A stretch of DNA of 64,000 nt from the NCBI RefSeq assembly GCF_002575655.3, contig NC_053039.3, positions 221,793,622 to 221,857,621 of the forward strand, read 5' to 3'. The position numbers and the translations under genes were made by a program. The stretch comes from Aegilops tauschii subsp. strangulata. Lineage: Eukaryota; Streptophyta; Magnoliopsida; Poales; Poaceae. How positions within the stretch are numbered: position 1 is the first letter of the stretch; each line of letters begins with the position of its first letter. A model generated the notes under the pieces. The model searched no databases, had not been told where the DNA came from, and worked only from the letters and a program-made list of their open reading frames with translations. Of this stretch, positions 21,885 to 32,650 are shown piece by piece.

Positions 21885-21917
21885 CCACCCCCCTCTAGAT
21901 ATACTTTCGATCCTACA
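21885..21917 (-). repeat. 33-bp tip of an LTR beginning TGTAGGATCGAA
   Basis: On the minus strand this reads TGTAGGATCGAAAGTATATC followed by TAGAGGGGGGTGG. It is the same start as the element at 61823 (TGTAGGATCGAAGGTATGTC). Gypsy copy 2 sits inside this LTR and only the tip remains on this side. The next bases ACTTC (21918-21922) would be its TSD in the gypsy gag target. Confidence 0.7.
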
Positions 21918-22453
21918 ACTTCACTTGATCTTTGGAAGGGACTTGATGTAGCTTGAGGTAGTCATCCATCAAGCGCTCCCACTTGAGATACTCCTCGGGT
22001 TCTAGAGTCCCATAGAAAGGAATCTCGTGGTTGGTGTCGAGGTCGTAGTAGCTCGTGGAAGTCGCGGACTTGAGCTTGGGGAGCTTATCTTGAGCGTAGT
22101 CTTGGCGTGCTTGTTGGCGAAGATGTCGTATGTCCATAGGCAAAGATGCCTTGAAGTCGCTTGGCGAAGATGCCAAGGGAGATGGTGAAGTCGTTTAGCG
22201 ATTGTGGCGTTGAGCTCTTGACCTTCATGTTCTTGTCAGTGGTGGTATCGATACTGATGTGATTTGCCGGAGATGGTAGCTCAGAAGCATGTGCTCTTGA
22301 GTGTCTTCTCGAAGATGAGGAAGATCTCTTGTATGAGGGTTTTGAGCTCCTCCATTTGAGCATCCATCTTGGCGTCCAAGTAGTTTTTCATGGCACCAAA
22401 CTCGTCGTTGTTGTTGTAGACCGAAGGTGGCATGCTTTGCCTATCCATCTCAA
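21918..22453 (-). pseudogene. gag N-terminal fragment, gypsy type
   Basis: Starts MDRQSMPPSVYNNNDEFGAM (22453) and continues NYLDAKMDAQMEELKTLIQ. After frameshifts it carries DIRHLRQQARQDYAQDKLPK (about 22125) and EIPFYGTLEPEEYLKWERLM ending KLHQVPSKDQVKL at 21918. The EPEEYLKWE segment is the conserved start of the gypsy gag capsid domain. It is broken by at least two frame changes and cut by the next insertion. Confidence 0.75.
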
Positions 22454-24332
22454 GACTCGAGTAGAGGTGAGTAGGAAATGAGATAAACAATACCAAGTTA
22501 CCTTTTCCCAAAGTTGAGGATGTATCCCGTTTCACTCAATGTGAAATGAAAGAATAGTGGAATTGGTACCGGACTTGCTCACTCACACCTACAAAGTAAA
22601 GCTTATGGAGTGGCTCGGTGAGGATAGTGGCACAAAAATTTGATGCAAAATGTTAGCAAGAGTCAATAATGTTGAAAGAGATTCACGAATTCGCAAGTGA
22701 AAACAAGTAGACCAATAGAATTGAATGGCACACGGAAACACACACACAGATAGATAAATGGGGCCGTGCAACCATGGAATGAGCACAAAATGTGGAATCC
22801 ACGGAAAACGCTCGTGTTGCACAACTCAAGAGAGATGTTAGAACGGTTGCTCAATAGGCGGATAGGACACTTGTGCACAACCTATAACATGCAAAGGTAT
22901 ATCAACTTCTATCACAAGTATGCTAGTATGTATGGTTCCCGGTGTTTCTCAAGATGATCCAAGATGATCAGATATGACAATCTTATGTGCAATGTGGTAT
23001 GATGTTATGGCTCTTGCTTACAATCTTCTTTGCTCACTCTTTTTCTTTGCTTAAAAGCTTATTCTTTTTTTTGTATGGCCACAATGCGAAATGCACAAAC
23101 CAAGATAGCAATTGTGTATATGCGGGAACAAGCTTGTGACACAAGAGATGATATGATGATACCAAGATGATATGGTATGTATGCAATGGAAGGTGTAGAT
23201 CACTAATGTGCACAAGTAACGTTGCCGGAAAACTCAAAGGCTAGTCTCGATAGGCAAGTAACGCAAAATGGGCTAGTTGTTATCCATGCAATTTCAAGGG
23301 GAATATACAATGGTGTCGTCGAGGTTACCGTCAATGTTTTGGCATGTGTACATAAGGAAGGATGATGTTGTCAAAACGATGAAGTGGTCAATGATGATGT
23401 CGAGACCGGGGCGACGATGAGTGGCGGTGATGTCGATGTCGAACCGTTCCTAATTAGCCGAAACACCTTAGGAAACGGAAAAACCGCGAACTCAAAATTT
23501 CAAACGTCAAATGTCAAATGGTGGTAGCGGGAATGCGGTGGTGGTTGAAGTTGGGGTGGCGGAAGTGTATGGCGGTGGTTGATGAAGAAGTAATCATCCC
23601 TAAGTAGCCAAAACACCTTAGGAGACTCAAGTCACAACTCAAACAACCACATATCCAATGGGGATCAAAATGGGTTAGGTTGTGGAAGTCAGTGGTGGTA
23701 TTGCGGATGATGTGGTGAAGGCCCTAGGCAAAGATGCCAAAGTTCCAAAACTTTGATGGATTCAAATGATGTTGGAAGTATTTTTGTGAGATGGGGGGTG
23801 TCAATAGCTTCCAAGCGAGCTAAAGAACGTCAAAATCGGACTACGGATGAATTAGTTATGGCCGAAACAACAATTCAGCACAGTCAGTTTCAGGGTTACC
23901 CGGACATATGGGAGTAGGTCTGGATGATCCGGGTTTGTCAACCGGATTTCTGTTGCGTGGGGTGTCTGGACATATGGGAGATGGTCCAGCTGATCCGGGT
24001 GGATCCGGATGATCCGGGAGTACTTCCGGATGATCCGAGCAGGTCAAACTGCTCGGGATTTCCTCTCGGGGACAAATTTTTGGGTGGAAATGGATGATTT
24101 TCGGGTTAAAATTGAGGAGATTTCATGGATGGAAGGTGGGGAAACTTGGGGAGATGCTAGATCCACTCGAAACCAAGCAAATCCATGGATCAAAATCAAC
24201 AAAACATCATCAAACCAACAAATCACAAAAAAATTAGGGCTATTTTTGGTGGGGATTTTTGAAATTTATGACGAAATCAAGCAAAAGAAGGCTAGAAAAC
24301 GGTGGGGTGGAATCCAAATTCATGATAAACGT
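22454..24332 (-). other. Untranslated leader of the gypsy fragment
   Basis: About 1.9 kb between primer-binding site and gag with no credible ORF. It contains a short repeated phrase (AACACCTTAGGA at 23463 and 23607) and a cluster of CCGGATGATCCGG-type palindromes at 23915-24035. Why the leader is so long is unclear; an older insertion could be hidden here. Confidence 0.45.
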
Positions 24333-24346
24333 GGCTCATGATACCA
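24333..24346 (-). promoter_or_regulatory. Primer-binding site, initiator methionine tRNA type
   Basis: The minus strand reads TGGTATCATGAGCC, close to the common plant retrotransposon site TGGTATCAGAGC, two bases inside the putative LTR end at 24349. Confidence 0.6.
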
Positions 24347-24348
24347 AA

Positions 24349-25300
24349 TGATACGGGGCTAACCCGATGTAGGCCGATCTTTCACGAAATGGAGGGGATC
24401 CCACGAAGAACGAAGAACACAAGGGGAAACACGAGGGAAAACGAGAGGAACACTCAAGAACAAGTCCAATCACACATCCACTAGACAATCAAACACACAA
24501 GATCCACAAGGTACATGAACAAGAAATGGAAATATACAAGGTAAAGTTCATCTCCAAGAGGAGGTCTTGATGATATCCTAGATGGATCTTCCCTAGATGG
24601 GGTCTTGAATCCTCTAGGGATCTTCTCACATGGAGGTCTTGAACTCCATGGGAGTGGTCTTTCTCTCTCTCAAGAGTAGAGGTAGGTAGGAGCAAAGCTC
24701 ACATACAAATGAGCTATCATATTTGCTACCCTAAAAATGAGGAGGAGGAGGTCTATTTATAATCTAAGGGGCGAAGGGGTAAGTTAGGTGGGCGAATGGG
24801 TACATGGGCCTCGGCCCGGAGACATGCACGCAGGCAAGGCCCGAATGATCTGGATGGGGGTCCGGATGATCCGGCCATCGTCCAGATGATCCGGAAGGGG
24901 GCCCGGATGATCCGGCTTCACATGAGGCCTTCGGGGGTCTTCGGTTGCGAGTTATCCGGACGATCCGGGAGAGGGTCCGGATGATTCGGCTGAGCCCGGA
25001 TGATCCGGACGGCGGTCCGAACATCCGGCGTGGCTCCAGCAGCTGCTCCGTCTTCTTCTTCTCCTTTATTCAGTCTTCTCTTCCATGCCTCCCTCGCGGA
25101 TGGTGTAGACGTACACTTGCGCTCGCACTCCTCCTCGACATCCGTGATGTTCCGACAATACCTATGCATGCACACGGGAGGAGTGTCAAGTAGTATACCA
25201 TCCTCGAAGGGGTCAAGTGAACACGTGTAAAGGAGATGATTCACCTTTATGTATGTGAAGTAGATGTCGCACGTGTCACTTGCCAAACAGACTCTTGACA
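24349..25300 (-). repeat. Putative 5' LTR of the gypsy fragment (about 950 bp)
   Basis: On the minus strand it starts TGTCAAGAGTCTGTTTGGC (25300) and ends near GTTAGCCCCGTATCA (24349). The right limit is chosen from the TG start and the change to Tat-type gag leader beyond 25330, so it is uncertain. The LTR carries several GATGATCCGG motifs (24840-25025) and a TATAAATAG block near 24755. Confidence 0.55.
24840..25030. repeat. Cluster of CCGGATGATCCGG palindromic motifs
   Basis: At least six near-copies of GG(A/T)TGATCCGG occur within 190 bp, and a second cluster lies at 23915-24035. Each is a short imperfect palindrome. It may be a regulatory module of the LTR; the function is unknown. Confidence 0.65.
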
Positions 25301-25339
25301 TGGTGATTTCTGTAGGATGCTCCGCATCATCCAGGTTTC

Positions 25340-26041
25340 CCGAGTTCGGGGAATATTCTGTATGGTGGGTGGGTGGGTGGGAAAATTCAAGGATTCCCTC
25401 CTGCAGCGGACCTGGATAGTCATGTCCGGTTCTGATTGTGCAGGGCTCGGATCTGGACTAGTGTGTGACTGGATCGGCTCAAGGCCGGATTTTGCATTGG
25501 GGATCAAGTCCGGACGTACATCTGGGATGGTGTCTGACTCTAAGCTGGAGACTCAAGTGTTCACCGTTCTTAGCTTGCAAGGTTGCGACCCCTTCTGGGC
25601 CTCTTCGACGGTGGCGACGAGGTGCGTGACTGGAGGGGTGTTGATTTCTCGGTCGTCGGGTTTAAACCCGACCCGATCATAGGCCGTGGGCGTGATAACG
25701 GAGATTCCCATTGCACAGAATATACTTACCAAGTGGTCTGTCGGCTGGGCAGATGGGGGTGTCGGACACTCCTGCGACTTGGCGGGAGTTCTTGTAGGCG
25801 GTCTGTCGGACTCAGGCTTCAAGGCCGGACTCTGAGAGATACCCGATTCTTGTGAGTCCGCTGGTCCCGGGGTCGATGCCCCTGAACCAGTGAGTCCCTC
25901 TAAGGGGGTGAAGCCTTCTATCTGGTCGAGGCGACCAATGGGATCGGCGCGCACTAATATGCCGCCGAAGACGAGGAGGTGACCAGGGGCGGGGAAGCCC
26001 TCGCGCGGTGTGGTCTCCAACGACTGGTTGAGCCATCGATT
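25340..26041 (-). pseudogene. gag N-terminal fragment of gypsy copy 3
   Basis: Begins MAQPVVGDHTAR near 26030, then shifts frame into EGFPAPGHLLVFGGILVRAD and GRLDQIEGFTPLEG. This parallels LPGQIFLFGGFALRANSLGH and LEQIDSYAPG of copy 1. DREINTPPVTHLVATVEEA follows near 25630, equivalent to DREFCLPPATHVIATVGDL. It is truncated before the capsid domain. Confidence 0.7.
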
Positions 26042-26083
26042 CCTCTGGCGATCCTACAGCGAAACTCTCAATGAAAGCACCAA

Positions 26084-26535
26084 TGTCGGTGTCAAAACCG
26101 GCAGACCTCGGGGGTAGGGGGTCCCGAGCTATGGATCTGGTATTGATGGGAAACAAGAGACGATGAACACAGTGTTTACCCAGGTTTGGGCCCTCTCGAA
26201 GAGGTAATACCCTACGTCCTGCTTGATTGTATTGGATGTATAGTATGGTCTACATAGTAGATCTACCTCGAGATCAGCATGAGCTAAACCCTAAGGCGAT
26301 GAGGTGATGAATATGGCTCTGGCCCTAAAGACTACAACCCTCGGTTTATATAGACACCGGTAGGGTTAGGGTTACCGGAGATAGATTGCAATAAAGGGGA
26401 AAGAGATCCTGTCTATCCTTGACTTGGAGGGCACACTACGACTTCATAGATCTCCCGTCGCTGTACGGTTTCACCAGTTCGGCCCATATTCGATGGGCCG
26501 ACGTCCCGAGAACCTCTTACTCCATAACTCCCTCA
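26084..26535 (-). repeat. 5' LTR of gypsy copy 3 (452 bp)
   Basis: The minus strand starts TGAGGGAGTTATGGAGTAAG and ends GTTTTGACACCGACA. TATATAAACCGAGGG lies near 26345. It is shorter than and divergent from the other three LTRs of the family in this window. Confidence 0.8.
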
Positions 26536-27059
26536 CCGTGGCTCTGTTCCATGGGGTGGTGTCTCGTCAGATCTGAGCTTTCTACGAGTTTGGTGTCTTG
26601 CCTTGAGCCAGATGAGGGCCTCCGGCTCTTCCTTGCCTACCAATGCCATCATGATGAAGAAGAATCAATGAAGGAGATATGGATTATTGGAAGCGACAGA
26701 TGGAATTGGAGCACATACTAGACATGGAGGTTCTGGAAGACCTAGGGCGCCCTTAGTGGCCGAAAGTTAGGCTCCTTCGACGATCTGTCATTCTTTATGG
26801 TCAAAGAACGACCCTTTTCCTCCCAACCAAGATGCCTATGGGGGAGGCATTTCTGCTTCTAGAAGGAGTCCACGACATGGTGCCATGGAGATTTCGTCGA
26901 CCCAAGTGGCCTCATCCCAGGCATCGGAGAGATGGAATCCATAAGGTACTATGATGGGATTCGGTTGTCAGGTTATCCGGGGATCTGCTCTATAAGCGGG
27001 CCTCTTCATTATTTTGGTTTGGTGCTTTATCTATAAAGCGGGGAGAGAGCCAATTTTGA
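26536..27059. other. Unassigned sequence upstream of the hAT remnant
   Basis: No ORF, repeat or motif that I can name. It may be upstream hAT sequence or older TE debris. Confidence 0.4.
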
Positions 27060-27520
27060 GAGTTTTAGCCTAGAGATATTTTAAAGGTTGATTTGATATG
27101 ACCCGAGACACAACTTGTTAACTACATTCATGATATGAGTAAGACGAGAACTTTAAAGGCCTACACAATATTGTCAAGCTCTCTGTTAATCTTGTAGAAA
27201 CAAAGGGATATGTTGTTTATTATGTGGTCTACTCCCTTCTCAAATTACTATTTCTTCTACGGGTGGCAACGATAAGTTTTGAAAGGGCATTTTCTGCGAT
27301 GCATTTAGTGAAGCATAAGTTGAGGAGTACGATGGGTGATAGTCTTTTGGATAATTGTCTAGTCACATTAATAGAGCGATATTTTCTCTTCAAGGTAAAA
27401 TATACTGATATAATTGAGAAAGCGTTATCTGGAGAAGAGCAAGAACTAGTAATAGTACTAGCAAAAGATTCGTGCGTTGCAATGGTAGGAAAGAAAGACG
27501 GATCATATGTTGTTGCTTAA
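27060..27520 (+). pseudogene. hAT-type transposase C-terminal (dimerisation) remnant
   Basis: The open part is VVYSLLKLLFLLRVATISFE followed by RAFSAMHLVKHKLRSTMGDS and NCLVTLIERYFLFKV, ending at a stop at 27518-27520. This is the hAT C-terminal dimerisation domain of TTF-type zinc-finger transposases, where VERxFSAM and KxKLRxxMGD are conserved. Upstream the frame is shifted but YIHDMSK and LVETKGYVVYYVVYSLLK are readable. The N-terminal zinc finger and catalytic DDE region are absent. It is an inactive fragment. Confidence 0.8.
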
Positions 27521-28770
27521 GTTTGCACCCCATACAACATTTAGAAAATGGTTAATATGTAAACTAACATCATATTCATGTTACACATTTTTCTAATCAA
27601 ATCCTCATATATAACATGTTAAATTGGATTTAGGGTTTAAAAGATATGGATAGTTAAAAAGAAACATTTGATATGTACTACTAGTTGATTAACCCAAATA
27701 TTAGGGGGTTTCATGCAAGTCTGCCTTAAAACTGGACTAAGTGTTGATTACCAGAAACATCACGCGGTTTTCTACACCTTCCTTTATTAGTAAGGTATAG
27801 ATTGTGATATTTTATTACCGCGGATATGTAATATTCCTCTATGCAAATTTCAGACATAATCAGTTAATTTATGTTGCTTGTGAGACCTTATAAATCTATT
27901 TGCATTGCGTTTTTGGTAAATTTCATATCTAAACATTAGCATGTTGTACTTGTGGTAATGGAAAAAAAAAGATCTAGCTGCCAGACCCTGGCGTAAAATC
28001 CAAGATCCGCCATTAGTGCAGTGGAAGGGGCGTGGATGGGGAATGACGGGTAGGGTTTCTACCACCCGATGAAAAGATGAATGATGGAGATCATTTGGAG
28101 GAGGTGATCGTATGGTTGAAAGTGGCCTGGCTATGAGAAGCTTCTTTATTGGATGCGACTTAAAAAGAGGGATGTTCTTCTATGTTTATTTTTGAAAAAT
28201 ACTTGCTTTGTCCCACAAAGTAAGACGTTTTTGCAAGCTGTGGGAGTATGTTATGCCATGGAGCAATAGAAGTTTGATGAGATAGTTGATACGAGTCACA
28301 GGAAGCGTGAGCAATCACAGCTCACCTTTAGGTTCAGATCGAGCACTTGGAAATGTTTGAAGAAAGGAGAGCTGATGCTAATCGGTCTGTTTCTAAAATT
28401 GATTAACAATAACATCCTCTTCCACGTGACACGTGGTCTGCCGCTGGTATTCGGGGATAGTGTCGGAGAATAGATGCTCCTGTCCTAGACTAGGCCAGAA
28501 AAGAGAAGAGACGGCACCGTCCTGTCCGGCGAGAAGATGAAGCCAGCCAGCGCCCACCAAACCCAACAACTGTTGGAGAGCAGAGGGGAGCGGCGGTGAT
28601 GATGGACCGATTCCCTTTGTGGCATGGACCATGGTGTCGCTCATGTCATGTGGCGCATGTGGCAGGGCAACTGGCACAAGGCAGGCCCCCCGATGCCATG
28701 CCAGAGCCGACACGCACCAACTGGACTAGAACGCATGCGCATCATCATGGCTGCTGAACCCTGTCGCTGG
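27521..28770. other. Mostly unassigned; possible hAT 3' end and a Stowaway-like scrap
   Basis: The motif CCTGGCGTAAAATCCAAGATCCGCC at 27988-28012 has the look of a hAT terminal repeat in inverse form (GGCGGATCTTGGATTTTACG), consistent with the transposase remnant upstream. TTGTCCCACAAAGTAAGACG near 28205 resembles part of a Stowaway MITE end. The rest (28040-28770) has no recognised gene. Confidence 0.4.
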
Positions 28771-28782
28771 ATACTAGTACTA

Positions 28783-29241
28783 TGCAAATTTGACAAATTT
28801 GACCTGTAGACGAAATCAAATCACAGAATGAACTAGGTGTGAAACTATTTCACGCGGCTGACTTTTTTGTGTAACGTCCGACACGAAGGCGCTACACTAC
28901 ATTGTGTAACGCCTCACAGATAGGCGCTACACGTCTGGCCAGCGTTGCACCCCAGATTGCCTAAAAATTGCTAAGTCATTATGCAGAGCCTAGAAGCTAG
29001 GCGCTACACTATATAGTGTGGCGCCTAGCTCTCAGGCGCTGCACACTGACTTAGTAATTTTCGGATCACACGGGTGCGACGCTGGCCAAGCGTGTAGCGC
29101 CTATATGTGCGACGTTTCACAGTGTAGTGTGACGCATTCGTGTCGGGCGTCACACAAAAAGGTCAGCCACATGAAATATTTTCACGGACAGTTTATTCTT
29201 TGATTTGATTTCGTTCATAGGTTAAATTTGTCAATTTTACC
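28783..29241. mobile_element. Foldback MITE, Mutator-like, with 9-bp target-site duplication
   Basis: A 459-bp near-perfect inverted repeat centred on 29012 (AGGCGCTACACTATATAGTG centre). Terminal 18-mers TGCAAATTTGACAAATTT and, inverted, GGTAAAATTGACAAATTT match at 15 positions. It is flanked by identical CTAGTACTA at 28774-28782 and 29242-29250. A 9-bp TSD is typical of the Mutator superfamily. It has no coding capacity. Most of its length could fold into one hairpin, with repeated GGCGCTACAC-type blocks within each arm. Confidence 0.85.
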
Positions 29242-29250
29242 CTAGTACTA

Positions 29251-29608
29251 CTGGTAGGAGTAGTCTCCGTCTTTTGTTTTGCCTTGTGGATCTGGCAGCC
29301 GAACCGTCATCTCGTCTCTCCGGCGCTCCTGCCGTTCCTTTCCCCGCGTGCCTGCCTTGATTTGCTCTGCTTTCTCGAGGGGCTCAGCGAGGATCTTGCA
29401 TGCCTTCCGTAGTGGATGGCCGGAATCGTGTCAAGTTCCAAGTACCGGCAATCTCTCGATAAAAAGGAAAGTTCTAAGTACCGGGGTGCAAATCCCGGTT
29501 TCATCGTTATGTCTACTCTATCCTAACTCTTCCGGTATAAAAAATGCTGGAGTACCCGCCATCCTAAGAGCATCTCCTATAGACGGTCCATGTATAAAAA
29601 TAATTAAC
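29251..29608. other. Unassigned sequence between MITE and copia element
   Basis: I see no gene or repeat. The last five bases TTAAC (29604-29608) would be the left TSD of the copia element. Confidence 0.4.
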
Positions 29609-29774
29609 TGTTAAAGCTTCGAGAGTATTGAGTACGTATTTTGTACTGCACGTGTATTGGAGTCGTGGCACACCTCCTAGTCTTGTATAGTTGAGGTAGA
29701 GGCTTTCCCTTGTATTATATATGCGTGCACCAGCACCCCAATCAATACATCATATTGCAAATCATCTCTCTACA
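29609..29774 (+). repeat. Short copia 5' LTR
   Basis: Starts TGTTAAAGCTTCGAGAGTAT and ends ATCATCTCTCTACA, 166 bp, with TG...CA ends. TATTATATATGC near 29714 is a TATA-like box. The length is at the short end for plant copia LTRs. Confidence 0.75.
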
Positions 29775-29790
29775 TGGTATCATCCTCTCC
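29775..29790 (+). promoter_or_regulatory. copia primer-binding site
   Basis: TGGTATCATCCTC directly follows the LTR end. It matches the first eight bases of the initiator-Met tRNA complement TGGTATCAGAGC used by most plant copia elements. Confidence 0.7.
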
Positions 29791-30197
29791 GGTCTAATCC
29801 TAGGGTCAGCCGCCGCCGCCGCCGCCGCGCCTCCACGCGCCGCCGCCGCCGCACCCCACCACCGCACCTGCCGCCGCCGCGCTCAACTCTCTCCTTTCCC
29901 GCGCCGCCGCCGCTGTGCCTGCTTCCGCTCGCTTCCCCATCGATCGAGTCGCCCGCCAAGTCGCGCGATCCAGCCGCCCGCCAAGTCGCGTGCGTGTTTC
30001 CCTGCTGCTCGCTCTCCCACAACGCGCCTTGCTCCACGCAAACCCTTCGCTTCCCAGCCGCGCGCCAGTCGTCCCGCCCGATCGCCGCTTCCCTGCATCG
30101 TTGTCCCGCCGCCGCACCATCTGCTGTTGCTGCCGCCTCCTCTCTACTCCACAAAACCCTAACCCTAGCTGTTCCTTCGCACCCGCACGTCGTCGCC

Positions 30198-31108
30198 ATG
30201 TCGTGGCCCTCCTCTCCCGGCTCCTCCACAACTCACTCGTCCAACCCCTTCGCTGGCCCCGAGCCCTCCGCCACCGCCATCCGTGACCTCAATATTGAGG
30301 CCCGGGTTCCTATCCGTCTCGACAGCTCCAGCACGTCGTACTACGCGTGGAAGACCTACTTCAACCTCGTCTTCCGCGAGTACTATCTCACCGAGCACAT
30401 CGACGGTTCCGTGGACAACGCGTACATGTGCAGCGACCCGGAGTGGTCCGCCATCGAGGCCACGATCATCCGTTGGTTCTATCAGACGGTCTCGAAGGAC
30501 ATCTTCCACACTGTCGTCGCCGAGGACGACGACGCCTGCACCATGTGGGGGCAAGATCAACGCGCTCTTCACCGACAACAAACTTCAGCGCCTTGTTTTC
30601 TTGCAGCAGGAGTTCTTCGGCTGTCACCAGGACAACTCCACCATCGACGAGTACTGCATGAGGCTCAAGATGCTCGCCGACGAGCTTCGCGACATCGGCG
30701 CTAAGGTCTCTGACGACCTCATGCTGAGCACCCTCACCGCCGTTCTCAATGAGGACTTCGGCAACGCGGCGTCCAACCTCACCCCGCTGCCGCAACCCAC
30801 CTTCCAGCGCGTTGTCGCGTACCTCAAACTTGAGGAGCGCCGGATGACGAAGCTGAAGCAGCGGGTCCAGCACACCGCCCTCGCCGCCGGTACCACCCGC
30901 GGCGGCCCCGCTCCTCCGGCCGCCCCCCGTCCGCCCGCGCCACCCGCGCCCGCCGGCCACTACCCGCTGCCGCCCGCGTCTCCCCAGCAGCCGCAAGGTG
31001 GCGGGGGCCGGCGCAACCGGCGGGGTGGCGGAGGCCGCCGTCAGCGGCAGCCGCAGCAGCAGGCGCCAGGTATAGGGGGGCGCGCCGCTTCCAACAGCCG
31101 CCCCCGCC
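30198..31108 (+). pseudogene. copia gag, frameshifted
   Basis: ATG at 30198 (MSWPSSPGSSTTHSSNPFAG). Residues about 35-115 are the copia gag N-terminal region (SSTSYYAWKTYFNLVFREYY, LTEHIDGSVD). A one-base gain in a G run near 30547 shifts to KINALFTDNKLQRLVFLQQE and RLKMLADELRDIGAKVSDDL, the UBN2-type gag core. A Pro/Gly-rich, low-complexity tail follows with another frame change near 31080. No clear CCHC knuckle is visible. Confidence 0.85.
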
Positions 31109-32650
31109 GTGGGCCGCCGGGCAGAACCCGTGGACGGGCGTCGTCCACGCCTATCATATGCCCGTCCCGCGGGCTCCTGCACCGGGTCTCCTTGGCCCTC
31201 GTCCCGCGGGCCACCAGGCGTTCGTCGGCGCCCCTACCAGCCCTATGGTGCCCCGCTCGCGCCGCCACCCCTCGGTGGCTACAGCGCGCCCGCCCAGGCG
31301 CCGCCCTATGGAGGTCAGCTACCACCGCCGGCACCTGCACCATGGGACCCCGCCCTCCTGGCCGCCCTGCACTCGGCGCCGTCGCCGAGCACCTATGGCG
31401 GTGGAGGCGACTGGTACATGGACTCGGGTGCTACTACGCACATGACAGCTCATCCCGGTAACCTTTCCTCCTCCACTCCCGTTCACACTCCCACTCGCAT
31501 CACCGTTGGTAACGGTTCCTCTTTACCCATCACCCATGTCGGTAGCACTAGTTTTCCCTCTAGTTCCACACCTATCACTATGTCTAACGTTCTTGTTTCA
31601 CCCGACTTAGTCCCTATCTTAGTCTCTGTTCGTCGTCTTACTCGTGAGAATCCTCTTACTGTTGAATTTGACGGTGTTGGCTTTTCTGTGAAGGACGCCC
31701 GTACCCGGATGGTGCTTCACCGATGTGATAGTCCTGACGAGCTCTATCCCGTGCACGCCGGCGCCTCCACTTCCACACCCGTCGCTCTCTCCGCTGGCGT
31801 CGACCTTTAGCATGCTCGTTTGGGCCACCCCAACCCCGCCGTTTTGCGTCAGATTCTTAGGAGTTTTTCTTTCTCATGTAATAAGCTCGACGAGCATACT
31901 TGTGAGGCTTGTCGTTTGGGCAAGTACGTGCGTCTTCCCTTTAGTGCGTCTACTTCAGTTTCCACTTTTCTGTTTCAGTTGATTCATAGTGATGTTTGGA
32001 CGTCTCCCGTTGCGAGTAACACGGGCTATCTATACTATTTAGATGATTATTCTCATTATGTGTGGACTTTTCCTCTTCGTCGTAAATCCGATGCCTTAGC
32101 CACACTCACCACCTTTTATTCCTACGTCACCACTCAGTTCGGTCGCCCCATACTTGCACTCCAAACTGATAACGGAAAAGAGTTTGACAACGTTGCTCTT
32201 CGCTCCCTTCTCGCCTCTCACGACACCACCTTCCGTCTGACTTGCCCCTACACTTCACAGCAGAACGGCCGCGCCGAGCGCATTCTCCGCACTCTTAATG
32301 ACTGCGTTCGCACGTTGCTCTTCCACGCTAACGTGCCCGCTCGGTTCTGGCCCGATGCCCTCGCCACCGCCTCTCTCTTAGTCAACCTTCGTCTGTGTCG
32401 TCCCCGGTGGAACTACGCCCCTCACCACCTTCTTTTCGGTACACCACCGTCCTATGATGGTCTTCGCATATTTGGGTGTCTCTGTTATCCTAGCACCGCG
32501 TCCACCACGCCACACAAGCTTGCACCCCGCTCCGTCCCATGCATCTTCCTTGGCTACCCTCCCAACACCAAAGGTTACCGGTGCTATGATCCTGTCACCC
32601 ATCGTGTGTACACCTCGAGGCACGTGTACTTCGTCGAGACGGTGTTCCCT
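31109..32650 (+). pseudogene. copia protease and integrase, one nonsense codon
   Basis: One frame carries the protease (WYMDSGATTHMT near 31410; DSGAT active site), then GAG-pre-integrase and integrase. A TAG at 31808-31810 replaces the usual Trp in DLWHARLGHP; the frame then continues GHPNPAVLRQI, CEACRLGK (zinc-binding part), IHSDVWTSP (31985), LQTDNGKEFD (32160) and QQNGRAERILRTLND (32260). These hold the D, D and E of the catalytic triad. The chromodomain-like tail IFLGYPPNTKGYRCYD follows. The frame changes near 32650 before reverse transcriptase. Confidence 0.9.

Larger units (their letters stand above)
21918..25300 (-). mobile_element. Gypsy retrotransposon 5' fragment (LTR, leader, partial gag)
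   Basis: The minus-strand order is LTR (25300-24349), primer-binding site (24346-24333, TGGTATCATGAGCC, initiator-Met tRNA type), a long leader and a gag fragment ending at the LTR tip at 21917. It is truncated by insertion of the TGTAGGATCGAA element; pol is not in the window. It is distinct from the Tat-type family around it. Its clade is uncertain. Confidence 0.65.
25301..26535 (-). mobile_element. Tat-type gypsy copy 3 (minus), LTR plus start of gag
   Basis: LTR at 26084-26535, primer region 26064-26083 (TGGTGCTTTCATTGAGAGT on the minus strand), then gag leader truncated near 25301-25340 against the other gypsy LTR. It is the same broad family as copies 1 and 2 but more divergent. CCGTG (26536-26540) would be its right TSD. 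Confidence 0.75.

Noticed and set aside
28380..28770. Possible host gene start in the low-repeat pocket
   Set aside because: The best frames are short (about 60-106 codons), lack domains and conflict on both strands.
30466..31182. 238-codon minus-strand frame
   Set aside because: Shadow of the GC-rich copia gag on the other strand.
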